From Lysinibacillus sp. OF-1 (lineage in GTDB: Bacteria > Bacillota > Bacilli > Bacillales_A > Planococcaceae), in the NCBI RefSeq assembly GCF_028356935.1, contig NZ_CP102798.1, forward strand, positions 682,001 to 746,000: a DNA stretch of 64,000 nt, written 5' to 3'. Positions 17,729 through 27,366 of this stretch are shown here, piece after piece (within the stretch, counting starts at the first letter, position 1; each line of letters starts with the position of its first letter). Below the pieces are notes generated by a model. It saw nothing but the letters and a program-made list of their open reading frames with translations. It did not search any database and was not told the origin of the DNA. The translations under genes and the position numbers were made by a program.

Positions 17729-18052
17729 ATGGACAAAATAGAGATTGTAGATGAATATTACAAATATATAGCTAAAATTCCAGCAGGGTTACAATATATT
17801 GCTGATAGTTTAAGATCTGGCAATGTTCCGACAGCTTTAAATGAAATATTGAATTTTTCAGAGGGAATTACTTGGATAAAACAAATGGAAGAAATACTAA
17901 CGGATCAAGGGGTTAATACAAATTTAAACAAACAACAATTAGAAGAGTATTTAAACCTTATAAATGAAGGTTTAGAAAAACAAGATTTTGTCCTTGTAGC
18001 TGATATTTTTGAATATGAAATGTTGCCATATTTTGAACAAATTATAGCTTGA
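17729..18052 (+). CDS. Small acidic helical protein following maf, unknown function
   Basis: Not recognised. The 107-residue product is predicted mostly helical and acidic (pI low by inspection), with no signal peptide, cysteine motif or membrane segment. It starts one base after the maf stop codon and ends just before a terminator, so it is co-transcribed with maf only. This tight pairing suggests a partner or chaperone of the Maf enzyme or of flagellin, but nothing in the sequence proves it. ATG 17729 has a weak ribosome site (GGGGG within the end of maf). Confidence 0.7.
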   Translation: MDKIEIVDEYYKYIAKIPAGLQYIADSLRSGNVPTALNEILNFSEGITWIKQMEEILTDQGVNTNLNKQQLEEYLNLINEGLEKQDFVLVADIFEYEMLPYFEQIIA

Positions 18053-18085
18053 AATTAATATCAATTAAGAGATAGTTAAAATAAG

Positions 18086-18126
18086 AACACTTTTTGAATG
18101 TACATTCTAATTCAAAGAGTGTTTTT
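18086..18126 (+). terminator. Terminator after the maf pair
   Basis: Stem AACACTTTTTGAAT with ATTCAAAGAGTGTT (one bulge) and a TTTTTT run. Confidence 0.75.
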
Positions 18127-18248
18127 TCGTCTATCTATTAAAATGAACATTTGCTAAGGAGGAAATGTGTAGAGTAAAAAGGAAAAAGTGAAATATGTAC
18201 AAATAAAAAGTGGATATTGCATTAAAAATTATATTTATTTTTCAAAAG

Positions 18249-18275
18249 TAGAAATACGTTAAAATTATCCGATAT
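18249..18275 (+). promoter_or_regulatory. Putative sigma-D promoter of the pse cluster
   Basis: TCCGATAT (18268-18275) matches seven of eight positions of the sigma-D -10, with TAGA 15 bases upstream (18249-18252). It starts 36 bases before pseB. An overlapping TATAAT (18273-18278) lacks a good -35. Confidence 0.5.
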
Positions 18276-18298
18276 AATATTTATATGATACATAATAA

Positions 18299-19287
<989 letters not shown>

Positions 19288-19288
<1 letters not shown>

Positions 19289-20358
19289 TGAATACTGAAC
19301 CTCGGTATACAGTTGTTTATGGTATAGGTTACGCAGCAAAAGTTTTAATAAACTATTTGGATTGGTTTGAGAATATCCAAGTGGATTATGTCTTTGTAAG
19401 TCCAGGGCATAAGAAAGAACAGAAATATTGTTATCATAGTAAAAGTGGAAAAATGAGAAGTGTACCTATAGTTGAACTTAATGAAATAAGTTTACTAAAA
19501 GATAATGTTGATATTTATTTAACTGTAGTTTCCCATAATGAAGAAGTATTTAGTTCTCTTATGAAAACGGGTTATAAAAATATTGTAAATATACAGTCTA
19601 TAGAGAACTATGAAGATCCATTTTTTGAAGAATATTTTAAAAAATTCAACATCGACCTTTCGAAAGAAATAATTGATTTTAATGGTATTCAAATATATAA
19701 CCCTATACTATTTAATAGTGATTTAAAAGGTGCTTTTTTTGAAACAGTAGGGGATGAATTATCACCTAGCATTTTAAACGATTTTTCATTAGTAGTAGAT
19801 GGTGTTTATGAGTTTGAAGATGTTCACCTCGAAGAAGGAGATTATATAATCGATGCCGGTGCAAATATAGGGTTATACTCTTGTTACGCAGCTAGTATGG
19901 GGTGCACAGTATATGCTTGTGAGCCAGGGAAAAAATCACTCGAGATATTAGAAAAGCAAAAAAAGATATATGACAATATTCAAATAATACCGTATGGTTT
20001 ATCAGACCATCAAGGGTACATGGATTTATTTGAATCAGACACAGGAGTACTAGACTCTTTTTATATGAATCGTGGAAATGATCAAATAAGATCAGTTCCT
20101 ATTGATACAATAGATAATTTGGTTGAAAAAAAGGTGATTAAGAAAGTAGATTATATTAAGGCTGATATCGAAGGTGCAGAACGATATATGCTTATAGGGG
20201 CTCAAAAAACTTTAAAAGAAATGGAGCCAAAATTATCAATATGTACGTATCATTTCCCAGAAGATGCGCAAATTCTCGAAAAAATAATAAAAGATGCTAA
20301 CCCAAAATATGTAGTTAAGCATAATTGGAGAAAACTATATGCGTATGTTCCAAAATGA
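19288..20358 (+). CDS. FkbM family methyltransferase with N-terminal Rossmann-like domain
   Basis: Likely SAM-dependent O-methyltransferase. The C-terminal half (about 170-356) has FkbM features: the SAM-binding DAGANIGLYSCYAA, CEPGKKSLEIL, a GLSDHQG strand and DYIKADIEGAERYMLIGA. The N-terminal 110 residues start VVYGIGYAAKVLINYLD, a GxGxxA nucleotide-binding motif like that found before FkbM domains in polysaccharide clusters. Placed directly after pseB in the same operon, it probably methylates the nonulosonic acid or its acyl group; the exact acceptor cannot be read from sequence. Confidence 0.8.
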
Positions 20359-20375
20359 ATTAGTGGTGAATAATA

Positions 20376-20939
20376 ATGAGTATGGAATTTAAATTATTAG
20401 ATGAAGATAGTTTAGATTTAGTAATGAAATGGCGCACTAGTGAACACGTAACTAAATTTATGTATACGGATATCGAGCCTGATTTAAACAAGCAAAGAAA
20501 ATGGTTTGAAAAGATAAACAAAGATTATACTCAATTAAATTGGGTTATCGTTTATAAAGATAGCCCTATAGGTTTAATTTCATTAAATAATATTGATTAC
20601 ATACATGAGAAAGCCAGTTCAGGCTTTTATATTGGTGAATTAGAATATTCTATTGTTTCAAGCCGTATCCTGCCTTATTTTCTAAATTTTTATTTCTTCG
20701 AAATGAAGTTTAACAAATTAGTAATTGAAGTTCTCTCTATAAATGAATCTATGTTGAAAATGGACTATCATTATGGATTTAGAAAAGTAGGTACGTTAAC
20801 TCAGCATATAAAAAAAGATGGCGTATATTATGATGTAGAAGTTCTGGAAATCTTAAAAGATACGTGGATTAACAACTATCAAAAATATCATAAATTAAGG
20901 GCTCCATTCGAATTGAGAGGAAAAAATAGCAATGAATAA
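20376..20939 (+). CDS. pseH: PseH-like GNAT N-acetyltransferase
   Basis: Acetylates the 4-amino group of UDP-4-amino-4,6-dideoxy-N-acetyl-beta-L-altrosamine, the third step of the pseudaminic acid pathway. The 187-residue protein has the GNAT layout: MKWRTSEHVTKFMYTD, WVIVYKDSPIGLISL, IGELEYSIVSS and YHYGFRKVGTLTQHIKKDG, close to PseH and RimJ/RimL relatives. The usual acetyl-CoA P-loop is weak, as in PseH. The 3' end overlaps the acyl carrier protein gene by eight bases, so an acyl group other than acetyl could be its donor; that is speculation. Confidence 0.82.
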   Translation: MSMEFKLLDEDSLDLVMKWRTSEHVTKFMYTDIEPDLNKQRKWFEKINKDYTQLNWVIVYKDSPIGLISLNNIDYIHEKASSGFYIGELEYSIVSSRILPYFLNFYFFEMKFNKLVIEVLSINESMLKMDYHYGFRKVGTLTQHIKKDGVYYDVEVLEILKDTWINNYQKYHKLRAPFELRGKNSNE

Positions 20940-21171
20940 TTTAAACAAGTATAACAATGTTTTTAAAGAGTGTTTTAATATTAACGAGGACCAATTAAAT
21001 GAAACGTTAGTATATAACTCAATAGAAGAGTGGGATTCTGTAGGGCATATGGCAATGATTGCTGAATTAGAAGATGTGTTTGATATTATGCTTGAAACAG
21101 ATGATGTGATTGAGTTTAGCTCATATACGATTGGTATAGAAATTTTAAAAAAATATGATGTTGAAGTATAA
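20932..21171 (+). CDS. Acyl carrier protein
   Basis: A 79-residue acidic four-helix carrier protein. The phosphopantetheine attachment serine is visible in EEWDSVGHMAMIAELED, the DSxGHM form found in carrier proteins of carbohydrate and non-fatty-acid systems. A dedicated carrier inside a pseudaminic acid operon means that an acyl thioester is handled here, presumably loaded by the downstream AMP-ligase or LuxE-like protein and reduced by the LuxC-like protein or the SDR. It overlaps pseH and is followed 17 bases later by the SDR. Confidence 0.9.
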   Translation: MNNLNKYNNVFKECFNINEDQLNETLVYNSIEEWDSVGHMAMIAELEDVFDIMLETDDVIEFSSYTIGIEILKKYDVEV

Positions 21172-21188
21172 AGTAGGAGGTAGTTAGT

Positions 21189-21944
21189 ATGCTTTTAAGC
21201 GGAAAAGTAGCGGTTATAACAGGATGTAATCGGGGAATTGGAAAAGCCATTACAACTGTATTTGCTAAACAGGGCGCTAATATAATTGCATGTGCTCGAA
21301 AAAGTACTGTGGAATTTGAAAGCTACTTAACTAATCTTCAAAACGAGACAGGTGTTCTAATAACACCTGTCTATTTTGATATTAGTAAGGAAGATGAAGT
21401 TAAATTAGCCATAAAAGAAATAAGAAATCTGTTCTCTACGATTGATATATTAGTTAATAATGCTGGGATAGCTGGGGATACAATTTATCAAATGACTACA
21501 ATGGAAACACTTGAAGAAAAAATGAAAGTGAACTTTTATGGCCCTTTTTTATTGACTCAATATATTACGAAATTAATGAGAAAAAGTACAGCGGCATCTA
21601 TTGTAAATATTACATCTATTGCAGCCGATGATAGTTACAAAGGGATGATTTCCTATACGGCAAGTAAGGCTGCATTTAACGCCTTTACTAAAACAATAGC
21701 GAATGAACTAGGTAATGTTAATATAAGGGTAAATGCTATTGCTCCAGGTTTTACAGAAACCGATATGGTATCAAATGCAATCACAAATAAAGAATTTTTG
21801 ACACAACTACAAAGTCATTTAGCTTTAAAACGTTTAGCTAGACCTGAGGAAATTGCAAATAGTGTGTTATTTTTGGCATCTGATTTGTCATCCTATATTA
21901 CTGGACAAATATTACGGGTAGATGGGGGACTTTTTAATGATTAA
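21189..21944 (+). CDS. SDR family oxidoreductase, FabG-like
   Basis: Short-chain dehydrogenase of 251 residues with the cofactor motif TGCNRGIGKAI, the NNAGIAGD segment, catalytic Ser in NITSIAADDSY and the active-site YTASK. The C-terminus APGFTETDMV and ITGQILRVDGG are typical of 3-oxoacyl-ACP reductase FabG. Next to an acyl carrier protein gene, it probably reduces a keto group on a carrier-bound acyl or on the ketol made by the transketolase. AGGAGG precedes the ATG. It overlaps the transketolase gene by eight bases. Confidence 0.88.
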   Translation: MLLSGKVAVITGCNRGIGKAITTVFAKQGANIIACARKSTVEFESYLTNLQNETGVLITPVYFDISKEDEVKLAIKEIRNLFSTIDILVNNAGIAGDTIYQMTTMETLEEKMKVNFYGPFLLTQYITKLMRKSTAASIVNITSIAADDSYKGMISYTASKAAFNAFTKTIANELGNVNIRVNAIAPGFTETDMVSNAITNKEFLTQLQSHLALKRLARPEEIANSVLFLASDLSSYITGQILRVDGGLFND

Positions 21945-22767
21945 TGCAAGCTTAGTAGAAAAATTAAAGAAACAAGCTAGTCATATGAGAATAAATGCTT
22001 TGAAATTAGCAAATGCTTCAGGGAATAATGCTGCTCACGTAGGCCCGGGCTTATCCATTATTGAAATTTTAGCTGTTTTGTACGGTCACACTATGAATAT
22101 TAATAGTAAAAATTCTTTAGACGAAGGTAGAGACCGTTTTATTTTAAGTAAAGAACATGGGGTATTAGCTTACTATACTGCTTTATATGAGAATGGAATT
22201 ATTACAGAGGAAGATTTAGCTAGTTTTATGAATACAGGTAGTGCCTTTTTAGGTCATCCAGTAATGAATCGTAAAAAAGGTATTGAATTTACAAGTGGTA
22301 GTTTAGGAATGGGCTTATCATTGGCTATCGGTGTTGCGATGGGATTAAAACGTAAGCAATTATCAAGTCATGTTTATGTATTATTAGGTGATGGTGAGAG
22401 TAACGAAGGGTCGATTTGGGAAGGGTTTTTATCTGCTCCACATTTTAAATTAGATAATTTAACAGTCATTATTGACCGGAATGGTATTCAGTTAGGTGGT
22501 AAAACGAACGATATTTTACCAATGAATCATTTGGAGAAAGTACTAGAAGAGATGGGCTGGGCTGTCTCCACTGTAGATGGGCATGATATTGAGGCATTAA
22601 TAAGTGTATTTGATAGTGTTTCTCATAAACCTAGAGTAATAATAGCTAATACTATTAAAGGCAAAGGTGTTTCTTTTATGGAGCACAATATTGATTGGCA
22701 TCATGCTGTGCTAACGGATAAATTATTTAACGAAGCGATAGAAGAGCAGGTGAAAGAAAATGAATAA
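21937..22767 (+). CDS. Transketolase, N-terminal (thiamine pyrophosphate-binding) subunit
   Basis: The 276-residue protein corresponds to the first third of transketolase. Visible are the TPP-binding motif LLGDGESNEGSIWE through DRNGIQ, substrate-region histidines in NAAHVGPGLS and LGHPV, and FTSGSLGMGLSLAIG. It needs the C-terminal subunit encoded next for activity. Split transketolases occur in secondary and glycan clusters, where they add a two-carbon ketol unit to an aldehyde. The frame extends to ATG 21922, but GGGGG (21924-21928) is the ribosome site for ATG 21937. It is not the housekeeping enzyme, which is a single long chain in Bacillales. Confidence 0.9.
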   Translation: MINASLVEKLKKQASHMRINALKLANASGNNAAHVGPGLSIIEILAVLYGHTMNINSKNSLDEGRDRFILSKEHGVLAYYTALYENGIITEEDLASFMNTGSAFLGHPVMNRKKGIEFTSGSLGMGLSLAIGVAMGLKRKQLSSHVYVLLGDGESNEGSIWEGFLSAPHFKLDNLTVIIDRNGIQLGGKTNDILPMNHLEKVLEEMGWAVSTVDGHDIEALISVFDSVSHKPRVIIANTIKGKGVSFMEHNIDWHHAVLTDKLFNEAIEEQVKENE

Positions 22768-23731
22768 TACATTAAAAAATCATAAAATGTTAGCACGTTT
22801 AGGTCAACGAGGCACATTTGGAATGGTCATGTTAGAGAAGGCCAAAAAAAAGGAAGATTTATTGGTGATAACAGCAGATGTATCTATTCCAGCAGGCTTA
22901 GATCGTTATAGAAAGCAACATTCTGACAAATTTATTGATGTAGGAATTGCTGAACAAAATATGATTGGTATAGCCGCTGGTTTAGCCAGTGAAGGTTTTG
23001 ATGTTTATACAACAACATATGCTCCATTCCATACGCTAAGATGTTTAGAACAAATTCGAATGGATATTGGTGAAATGAAACATCCAGTAAGAATGGTAGG
23101 ATTATCTAGTGGTGTAGTATTAGGTATGATAGGTAATATGCATTGTAGTTTTGAAGATATAGCTGTTATTCGTGCTATCCCTAACATAGCAATTATTTCA
23201 CCTGCAGATTCTTTTGAATTAGTAAAAGTATTAGAGGCTCTGGAAAGTTATCCCAATCCAGTATATCTTCGATTGACTAGTGGAGCGCCCTCTCCAATTA
23301 TTTATAAAGAGGATTATAATTTTGAAATCGGAAAAACTATCTCAGTGAAAAATGGCGAAGATATCGCGATATTTGCTACGGGTTCCATTATAAGTGAGGC
23401 AATAAAAGCTGCAGAATTATTAGAATTAGAAGGCATTAATACTGAAGTAATTAATGTCCATACTATCAGACCTTTAGATAATGAAGGTATAAAAATGGTT
23501 ATTAAAGATAAAAAGCTTCTTGTAAGTATGGAAGAGCATGTAATTGCTGGAGGGCTAGGTAGTGCCATATCCGAAGCAATAGCTATGGAGGTTAAAAAGC
23601 CTCCTCACTTAATGATAGGATTACCTAGTGATTATAGCAGAGCAGGAATATATGAAGAGATGCTAGACTATTACGGATTAACTGCTAATAAAGTTGCTAA
23701 AAGTATAAAGGAAACATTAAATAATATTTAA
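22760..23731 (+). CDS. Transketolase, C-terminal (pyrimidine-binding) subunit
   Basis: The 323-residue partner of the preceding gene, overlapping it by eight bases. It holds the catalytic glutamate in IDVGIAEQNMIGIAAGLAS that activates thiamine pyrophosphate, YAPFHTLRCLEQIR, HCSFEDIAVIRAIPN and the C-terminal transketolase domain (GEDIAIFATGSI, VHTIRPLD, EEHVIAGGLGSAI). Together the two proteins should form an active alpha2-beta2 type enzyme. A hairpin follows, so the next genes may be less strongly expressed. Confidence 0.9.
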   Translation: MNNTLKNHKMLARLGQRGTFGMVMLEKAKKKEDLLVITADVSIPAGLDRYRKQHSDKFIDVGIAEQNMIGIAAGLASEGFDVYTTTYAPFHTLRCLEQIRMDIGEMKHPVRMVGLSSGVVLGMIGNMHCSFEDIAVIRAIPNIAIISPADSFELVKVLEALESYPNPVYLRLTSGAPSPIIYKEDYNFEIGKTISVKNGEDIAIFATGSIISEAIKAAELLELEGINTEVINVHTIRPLDNEGIKMVIKDKKLLVSMEEHVIAGGLGSAISEAIAMEVKKPPHLMIGLPSDYSRAGIYEEMLDYYGLTANKVAKSIKETLNNI

Positions 23732-23740
23732 TTATTTATT

Positions 23741-23768
23741 GGTGTGGTAGATGCTATCACACCTTTTC
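23741..23768 (+). terminator. Hairpin inside the pse cluster
   Basis: Stem GGTGTGGTAG with CTATCACACC (one mismatch), loop ATG, followed by TTTT. It sits between the transketolase and AMP-ligase genes and could be a leaky terminator. Confidence 0.5.
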
Positions 23769-23789
23769 CTATAAAGAAGGAGCGAGCTT

Positions 23790-25124
23790 ATGGAACTTTT
23801 TAATTTAGAGAGTAGTGATGTGGCGATTATTACAAATGAACAAACATATGCTTTTAGTGAAATTCCTAAAATTGAATTTCGTAGTACAAGCAAAGAGTTA
23901 ATATTGATACTATGCCAAAACACAATAGATATTTTAGCTACTTATATTTCAGCTATGAATAGCAAGCATGCGGTTATGCTGATTAATGAAGGTATTAATC
24001 ATGAATTACTAGCAAACATTATAAAAACATATCAGCCGAAATGGATTATTGGATTAAAGAGCCATGAAGGGTATGAAATAAATGAAAATCAATTAATAAG
24101 AACAAAAGAAATAGTAACCAATATTCATCCTGACCTTGCAATTTTATTAAGTACTTCAGGTACAACTGGTAGCCAAAAGTTTGTTCGTCTTTCCTATGAC
24201 AATATTAGGGTAAATGCTGAATCTATTATAGAGTATCTAAAAATTAATCAAAATGAACGAGCAGTTATGAATCTACCACTTTCTTATTCATATGGCATGT
24301 CGATTGTGAATAGTCACCTTTTAGCAGGTGCTTCAATTTTATTGACTGATGAAAGCGTGATGGAGAAGTCATTTTGGGAACTTGTGAAAAAACATAAAGC
24401 AACTTCAATTGCAGGTGTTCCATTTACATATCAAATGTTACAGCGTATAGGCTTTACAAAAATGGAGTTACCTTATTTAAAGACAATGACACAAGCTGGG
24501 GGACGATTAAATGAAAAGCTTGTAAAGCATTTTGCAGAATATGCAAAAGAACAAAATAAGAGATTTTACATAATGTATGGTCAAACTGAAGCTGCACCAC
24601 GTATTTCATATATTCCTTATGAAAAAGTATTAGAGAAGTCTAGCACAATTGGTATTGCTATTCCTGGTGGCAAACTTTCTATAGATGTAGAAACCGAGGA
24701 GTTAATTTATATGGGTGCTAATGTCATGATGGGGTACGCTGAGAATTTATCAGACTTAGCAAATGGCTATGAACTTAATGGGGTACTATATACTGGCGAT
24801 ACAGCAATCATTGATGAAGATGGATACTTTACAATTACAGGACGAATGAAGCGTTTTATTAAGTTATTTGGTTTGCGCATTAATTTAGATGATGTGGAGA
24901 AGAAACTTGAAGAAGAACTACAAATACCTTTAGCTTGTACTGGATCTGACGATAAATTAATTGTAGCTATTGAACAAGCTGATTATGTTGAAAAAGTAAA
25001 AGAAGCGATTGAACATTTATATAAGCTTCACAAAACGGCATTTAAAGTCAAGGTGATTGATGAAATTCCACGTTTTGTAAGTGGAAAAACCGATTATATG
25101 AAGCTAAAGGAGAGCTGTTTATGA
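23790..25124 (+). CDS. AMP-dependent acyl ligase (ANL superfamily)
   Basis: Adenylates a carboxylic acid and passes it to a thiol, here perhaps the operon's carrier protein. The 444-residue protein has the phosphate-binding motif LLSTSGTTGSQKFV, YGQTEAAPRIS, YTGDTAIIDEDGYF, the hinge GRMKRFIKLFGLRINL and the C-terminal catalytic lysine region FVSGKTDYMKL. It is shorter than acyl-CoA ligases (about 500-550), with a reduced N-terminal domain. The substrate cannot be predicted. Its end overlaps the LuxE-like gene by four bases (ATGA). Confidence 0.88.
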   Translation: MELFNLESSDVAIITNEQTYAFSEIPKIEFRSTSKELILILCQNTIDILATYISAMNSKHAVMLINEGINHELLANIIKTYQPKWIIGLKSHEGYEINENQLIRTKEIVTNIHPDLAILLSTSGTTGSQKFVRLSYDNIRVNAESIIEYLKINQNERAVMNLPLSYSYGMSIVNSHLLAGASILLTDESVMEKSFWELVKKHKATSIAGVPFTYQMLQRIGFTKMELPYLKTMTQAGGRLNEKLVKHFAEYAKEQNKRFYIMYGQTEAAPRISYIPYEKVLEKSSTIGIAIPGGKLSIDVETEELIYMGANVMMGYAENLSDLANGYELNGVLYTGDTAIIDEDGYFTITGRMKRFIKLFGLRINLDDVEKKLEEELQIPLACTGSDDKLIVAIEQADYVEKVKEAIEHLYKLHKTAFKVKVIDEIPRFVSGKTDYMKLKESCL

Positions 25125-26182
25125 CGGTCCCTTATCATTTAGTACAGGCCGAGAAAGAAATTGAACTAGTAGTTAAATTAAATGAACTAACTAGATGGCA
25201 CACTGAAAATTGTCATGAATATAAATCAATGCTAGAAAAAAGCAATGCATTACTAGAAGCAAGTTGTTTAGAAGAAGTACCATTTTTACCTGTGCAGTTG
25301 TTTAAGCTAATGAATTTAAAATCGGTTTCTCAAGAGAACGTTGTAAAAGTGCTAACATCAAGTGGGACAACGGGACAGCAAGTATCTAAAATTTACCTCG
25401 ATAAAGAGACATCGATTGCACAGACAAAAGCACTTGTAGAAGTGATGAAACCTATTTTAGGTAATAGACGTTTGCCAATGATTCTGTTAGATACGAAATC
25501 TGTGCTAAAGGATCGAAAATCATTTAGTGCACGTGGAGCGGGAATTTTAGGGTTCTCTAATTTCGGTCGCAAACACTTTTATGCTTTAAATGATGATATG
25601 ACATTGGATGTTGAAGGTTTACAAGCGTATTTAAAAGAATACGAAGGACAACGTATATTACTGTTTGGTTTTACATTTATGATATGGCAGTACGTTTATA
25701 AAGAAATAAGAGATAAAGGTTTAAATATTAATTTTGGTGATAGTGTACTTATTCACGGAGGTGGATGGAAAAAGCTTAAGGATGAGGCGGTTGATGCTTT
25801 GACTTTTAATCATCTTCTTAGTAAGCAATTAGGCATTCAAGAAGTACATAACTATTATGGCATGGTTGAACAGGTCGGTTCAATTTTTGTAGAGTGTAAT
25901 GAAGGACATTTACATGCACCGAGCTATGCTGATGTGATTATTCGTAATCCGATTACGTTTAATGTTTTACCTGTAGGACAACAAGGTTTAATTCAGGTAG
26001 TGAGTGAATTACCAAAAAGTTATCCGGGTCATTCTTTATTGACAGAAGATTTAGGAACAATTCATGGTATTGATGATTGTCCATGTGGATGGAAAGGAAA
26101 GTATTTTAGTGTAGTTGGACGTATCCCGAAGGCAGAATTACGCGGTTGTAGTGATACTTTTCAAGGAGGTGTGCGTTTGTGA
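25121..26182 (+). CDS. LuxE-like acyl-protein synthetase
   Basis: LuxE proteins adenylate a fatty acid, hold it on a C-terminal cysteine and hand it to LuxC for reduction to aldehyde. The 353-residue protein carries VLTSSGTTGQQVSKIYLD, LLFGFTFMIWQYV, SVLIHGGGWKKL and HNYYGMVEQVGSIF, as in the LuxE/PaaK family. A cysteine eleven residues from the C-terminus (RGCSDTFQGG) is in the place of the acyl-accepting cysteine of bacterial LuxE. Flanked by an AMP-ligase and a LuxC-like gene with four-base overlaps on both sides. Confidence 0.9.
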   Translation: MTVPYHLVQAEKEIELVVKLNELTRWHTENCHEYKSMLEKSNALLEASCLEEVPFLPVQLFKLMNLKSVSQENVVKVLTSSGTTGQQVSKIYLDKETSIAQTKALVEVMKPILGNRRLPMILLDTKSVLKDRKSFSARGAGILGFSNFGRKHFYALNDDMTLDVEGLQAYLKEYEGQRILLFGFTFMIWQYVYKEIRDKGLNINFGDSVLIHGGGWKKLKDEAVDALTFNHLLSKQLGIQEVHNYYGMVEQVGSIFVECNEGHLHAPSYADVIIRNPITFNVLPVGQQGLIQVVSELPKSYPGHSLLTEDLGTIHGIDDCPCGWKGKYFSVVGRIPKAELRGCSDTFQGGVRL

Positions 26183-27351
26183 AAATATTTTGGCCAAAGA
26201 ATGGGAATTTTGATAATGTACTATGCAACTTGAATAATCAAAAATTGAATCAACCTTTTGCTGAAGAAGTAATTGCTTTTACACAAAGTTTATCGAAGCG
26301 TTTTGTACGGATGCGATACATGCCTGAAGTTGTAGCACTTGGTTACTGGCTTCGAAAATCAAATATTAAGCAAATGCAAGCAGAGTTTGAAAAGGCTACT
26401 AAGGGAAAAGTAGTTCGTGGGCGAGGTACAGCTTTTCATATCGCTCCTTCAAATGTTGATACTATTTTCGTTTATTCATGGATGCTGTCACTTCTTGCAG
26501 GGAATCGCAATATCATTCGTATTTCAAGTAAAACGGAAATAAATGAGTTATTACAAGTGATTTTAGAAGAGTTACCTAATTATAAATCGTTAGCGGAACA
26601 AATAATAATTTGTACATATGGTCATGATGAGAGTGCAACAGAAATGCTCAGTCTAACATGTCATACACGTGTTATTTGGGGAGGGGATGAAACGGTAAAA
26701 GCCATTCGTAAAATTCCCCTTGCACCACTAGCAAATGAATTAGCATTTCCAGACAGATTCTCATTAGCCATATTAAACTCCGAAAAAGTTATGTTATTAG
26801 ATGATGAGGCACTAGATGCATTACTTGAGCAATTTTATAACGATGTGTTTTGGTTTGACCAAATGGCATGTTCATCACCAAGACTTATCGTTTGGATAGG
26901 TGAGAAAATAGAATCTTTTTGGACGGCATTTGAACGTAAAATCCAGAAAAAGCAACATGAGTTATTAGCAGCAACGCAAGTATTGAAATATTCGACAAGT
27001 TTACAATTAGCCGCGGAAAATTATGTAGAAAAAGTAGTACCTATAACGAACTTTTCACGTATAAAGCTAAATGATGTGCCAAGAGATGTACGTGAAAAGC
27101 ATTGCGGTGGTGGCTTGTTTTATGAGTATGAAGTTGAAAACTTAATAGACTTAGAACAAATTATAATCGATAAAGATCAAACAATTGCATACTTTGGTTT
27201 TGAGAAACCTGAGTTAAAGGAATTAGTAGAATCAATTTCTACACGAGGGATAGATCGAATTGTCCCAATCGGGCAAGCGCTAAATTTTGATGGTGTTTGG
27301 GATGGACAAAGTTTCTTAACATCGTTTACGAGGGAAGTAATAATTTTATAA
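26179..27351 (+). CDS. LuxC-like acyl reductase
   Basis: NADPH-dependent reductase that turns an enzyme-bound acyl group into an aldehyde. The 390-residue protein shows the aldehyde-dehydrogenase-like fold: RGRGTAFHIAPSNVDTIF, LLAGNRNIIRISSK and the nucleophile region WFDQMACSSPRLIVW with Cys at residue 231, equivalent to the LuxC active-site cysteine. C-terminal GIDRIVPIGQALNFDGVWDG is the LuxC ending. Start is GTG 26179 (AAGGAGG upstream), overlapping the LuxE-like gene. No luciferase genes (luxAB) are present, so the aldehyde must serve biosynthesis, not light. Confidence 0.9.
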   Translation: MKIFWPKNGNFDNVLCNLNNQKLNQPFAEEVIAFTQSLSKRFVRMRYMPEVVALGYWLRKSNIKQMQAEFEKATKGKVVRGRGTAFHIAPSNVDTIFVYSWMLSLLAGNRNIIRISSKTEINELLQVILEELPNYKSLAEQIIICTYGHDESATEMLSLTCHTRVIWGGDETVKAIRKIPLAPLANELAFPDRFSLAILNSEKVMLLDDEALDALLEQFYNDVFWFDQMACSSPRLIVWIGEKIESFWTAFERKIQKKQHELLAATQVLKYSTSLQLAAENYVEKVVPITNFSRIKLNDVPRDVREKHCGGGLFYEYEVENLIDLEQIIIDKDQTIAYFGFEKPELKELVESISTRGIDRIVPIGQALNFDGVWDGQSFLTSFTREVIIL

Positions 27352-27366
27352 ATGGAGAGTTTAACT

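Noticed and set aside
18273..18278. Sigma-A TATAAT box for the pse cluster
   Set aside because: No acceptable -35 lies 16-18 bases upstream; the overlapping CCGATAT fits sigma-D better.
21937..23731. 1-deoxy-xylulose-5-phosphate synthase or housekeeping transketolase broken by a frameshift
   Set aside because: The two halves have separate starts with a ribosome site and a clean eight-base overlap; split transketolases are a known form.
26179..27351. Bioluminescence (lux) operon
   Set aside because: LuxC- and LuxE-like genes are present but luxA, luxB and luxD are not, and the context is pseudaminic acid synthesis.
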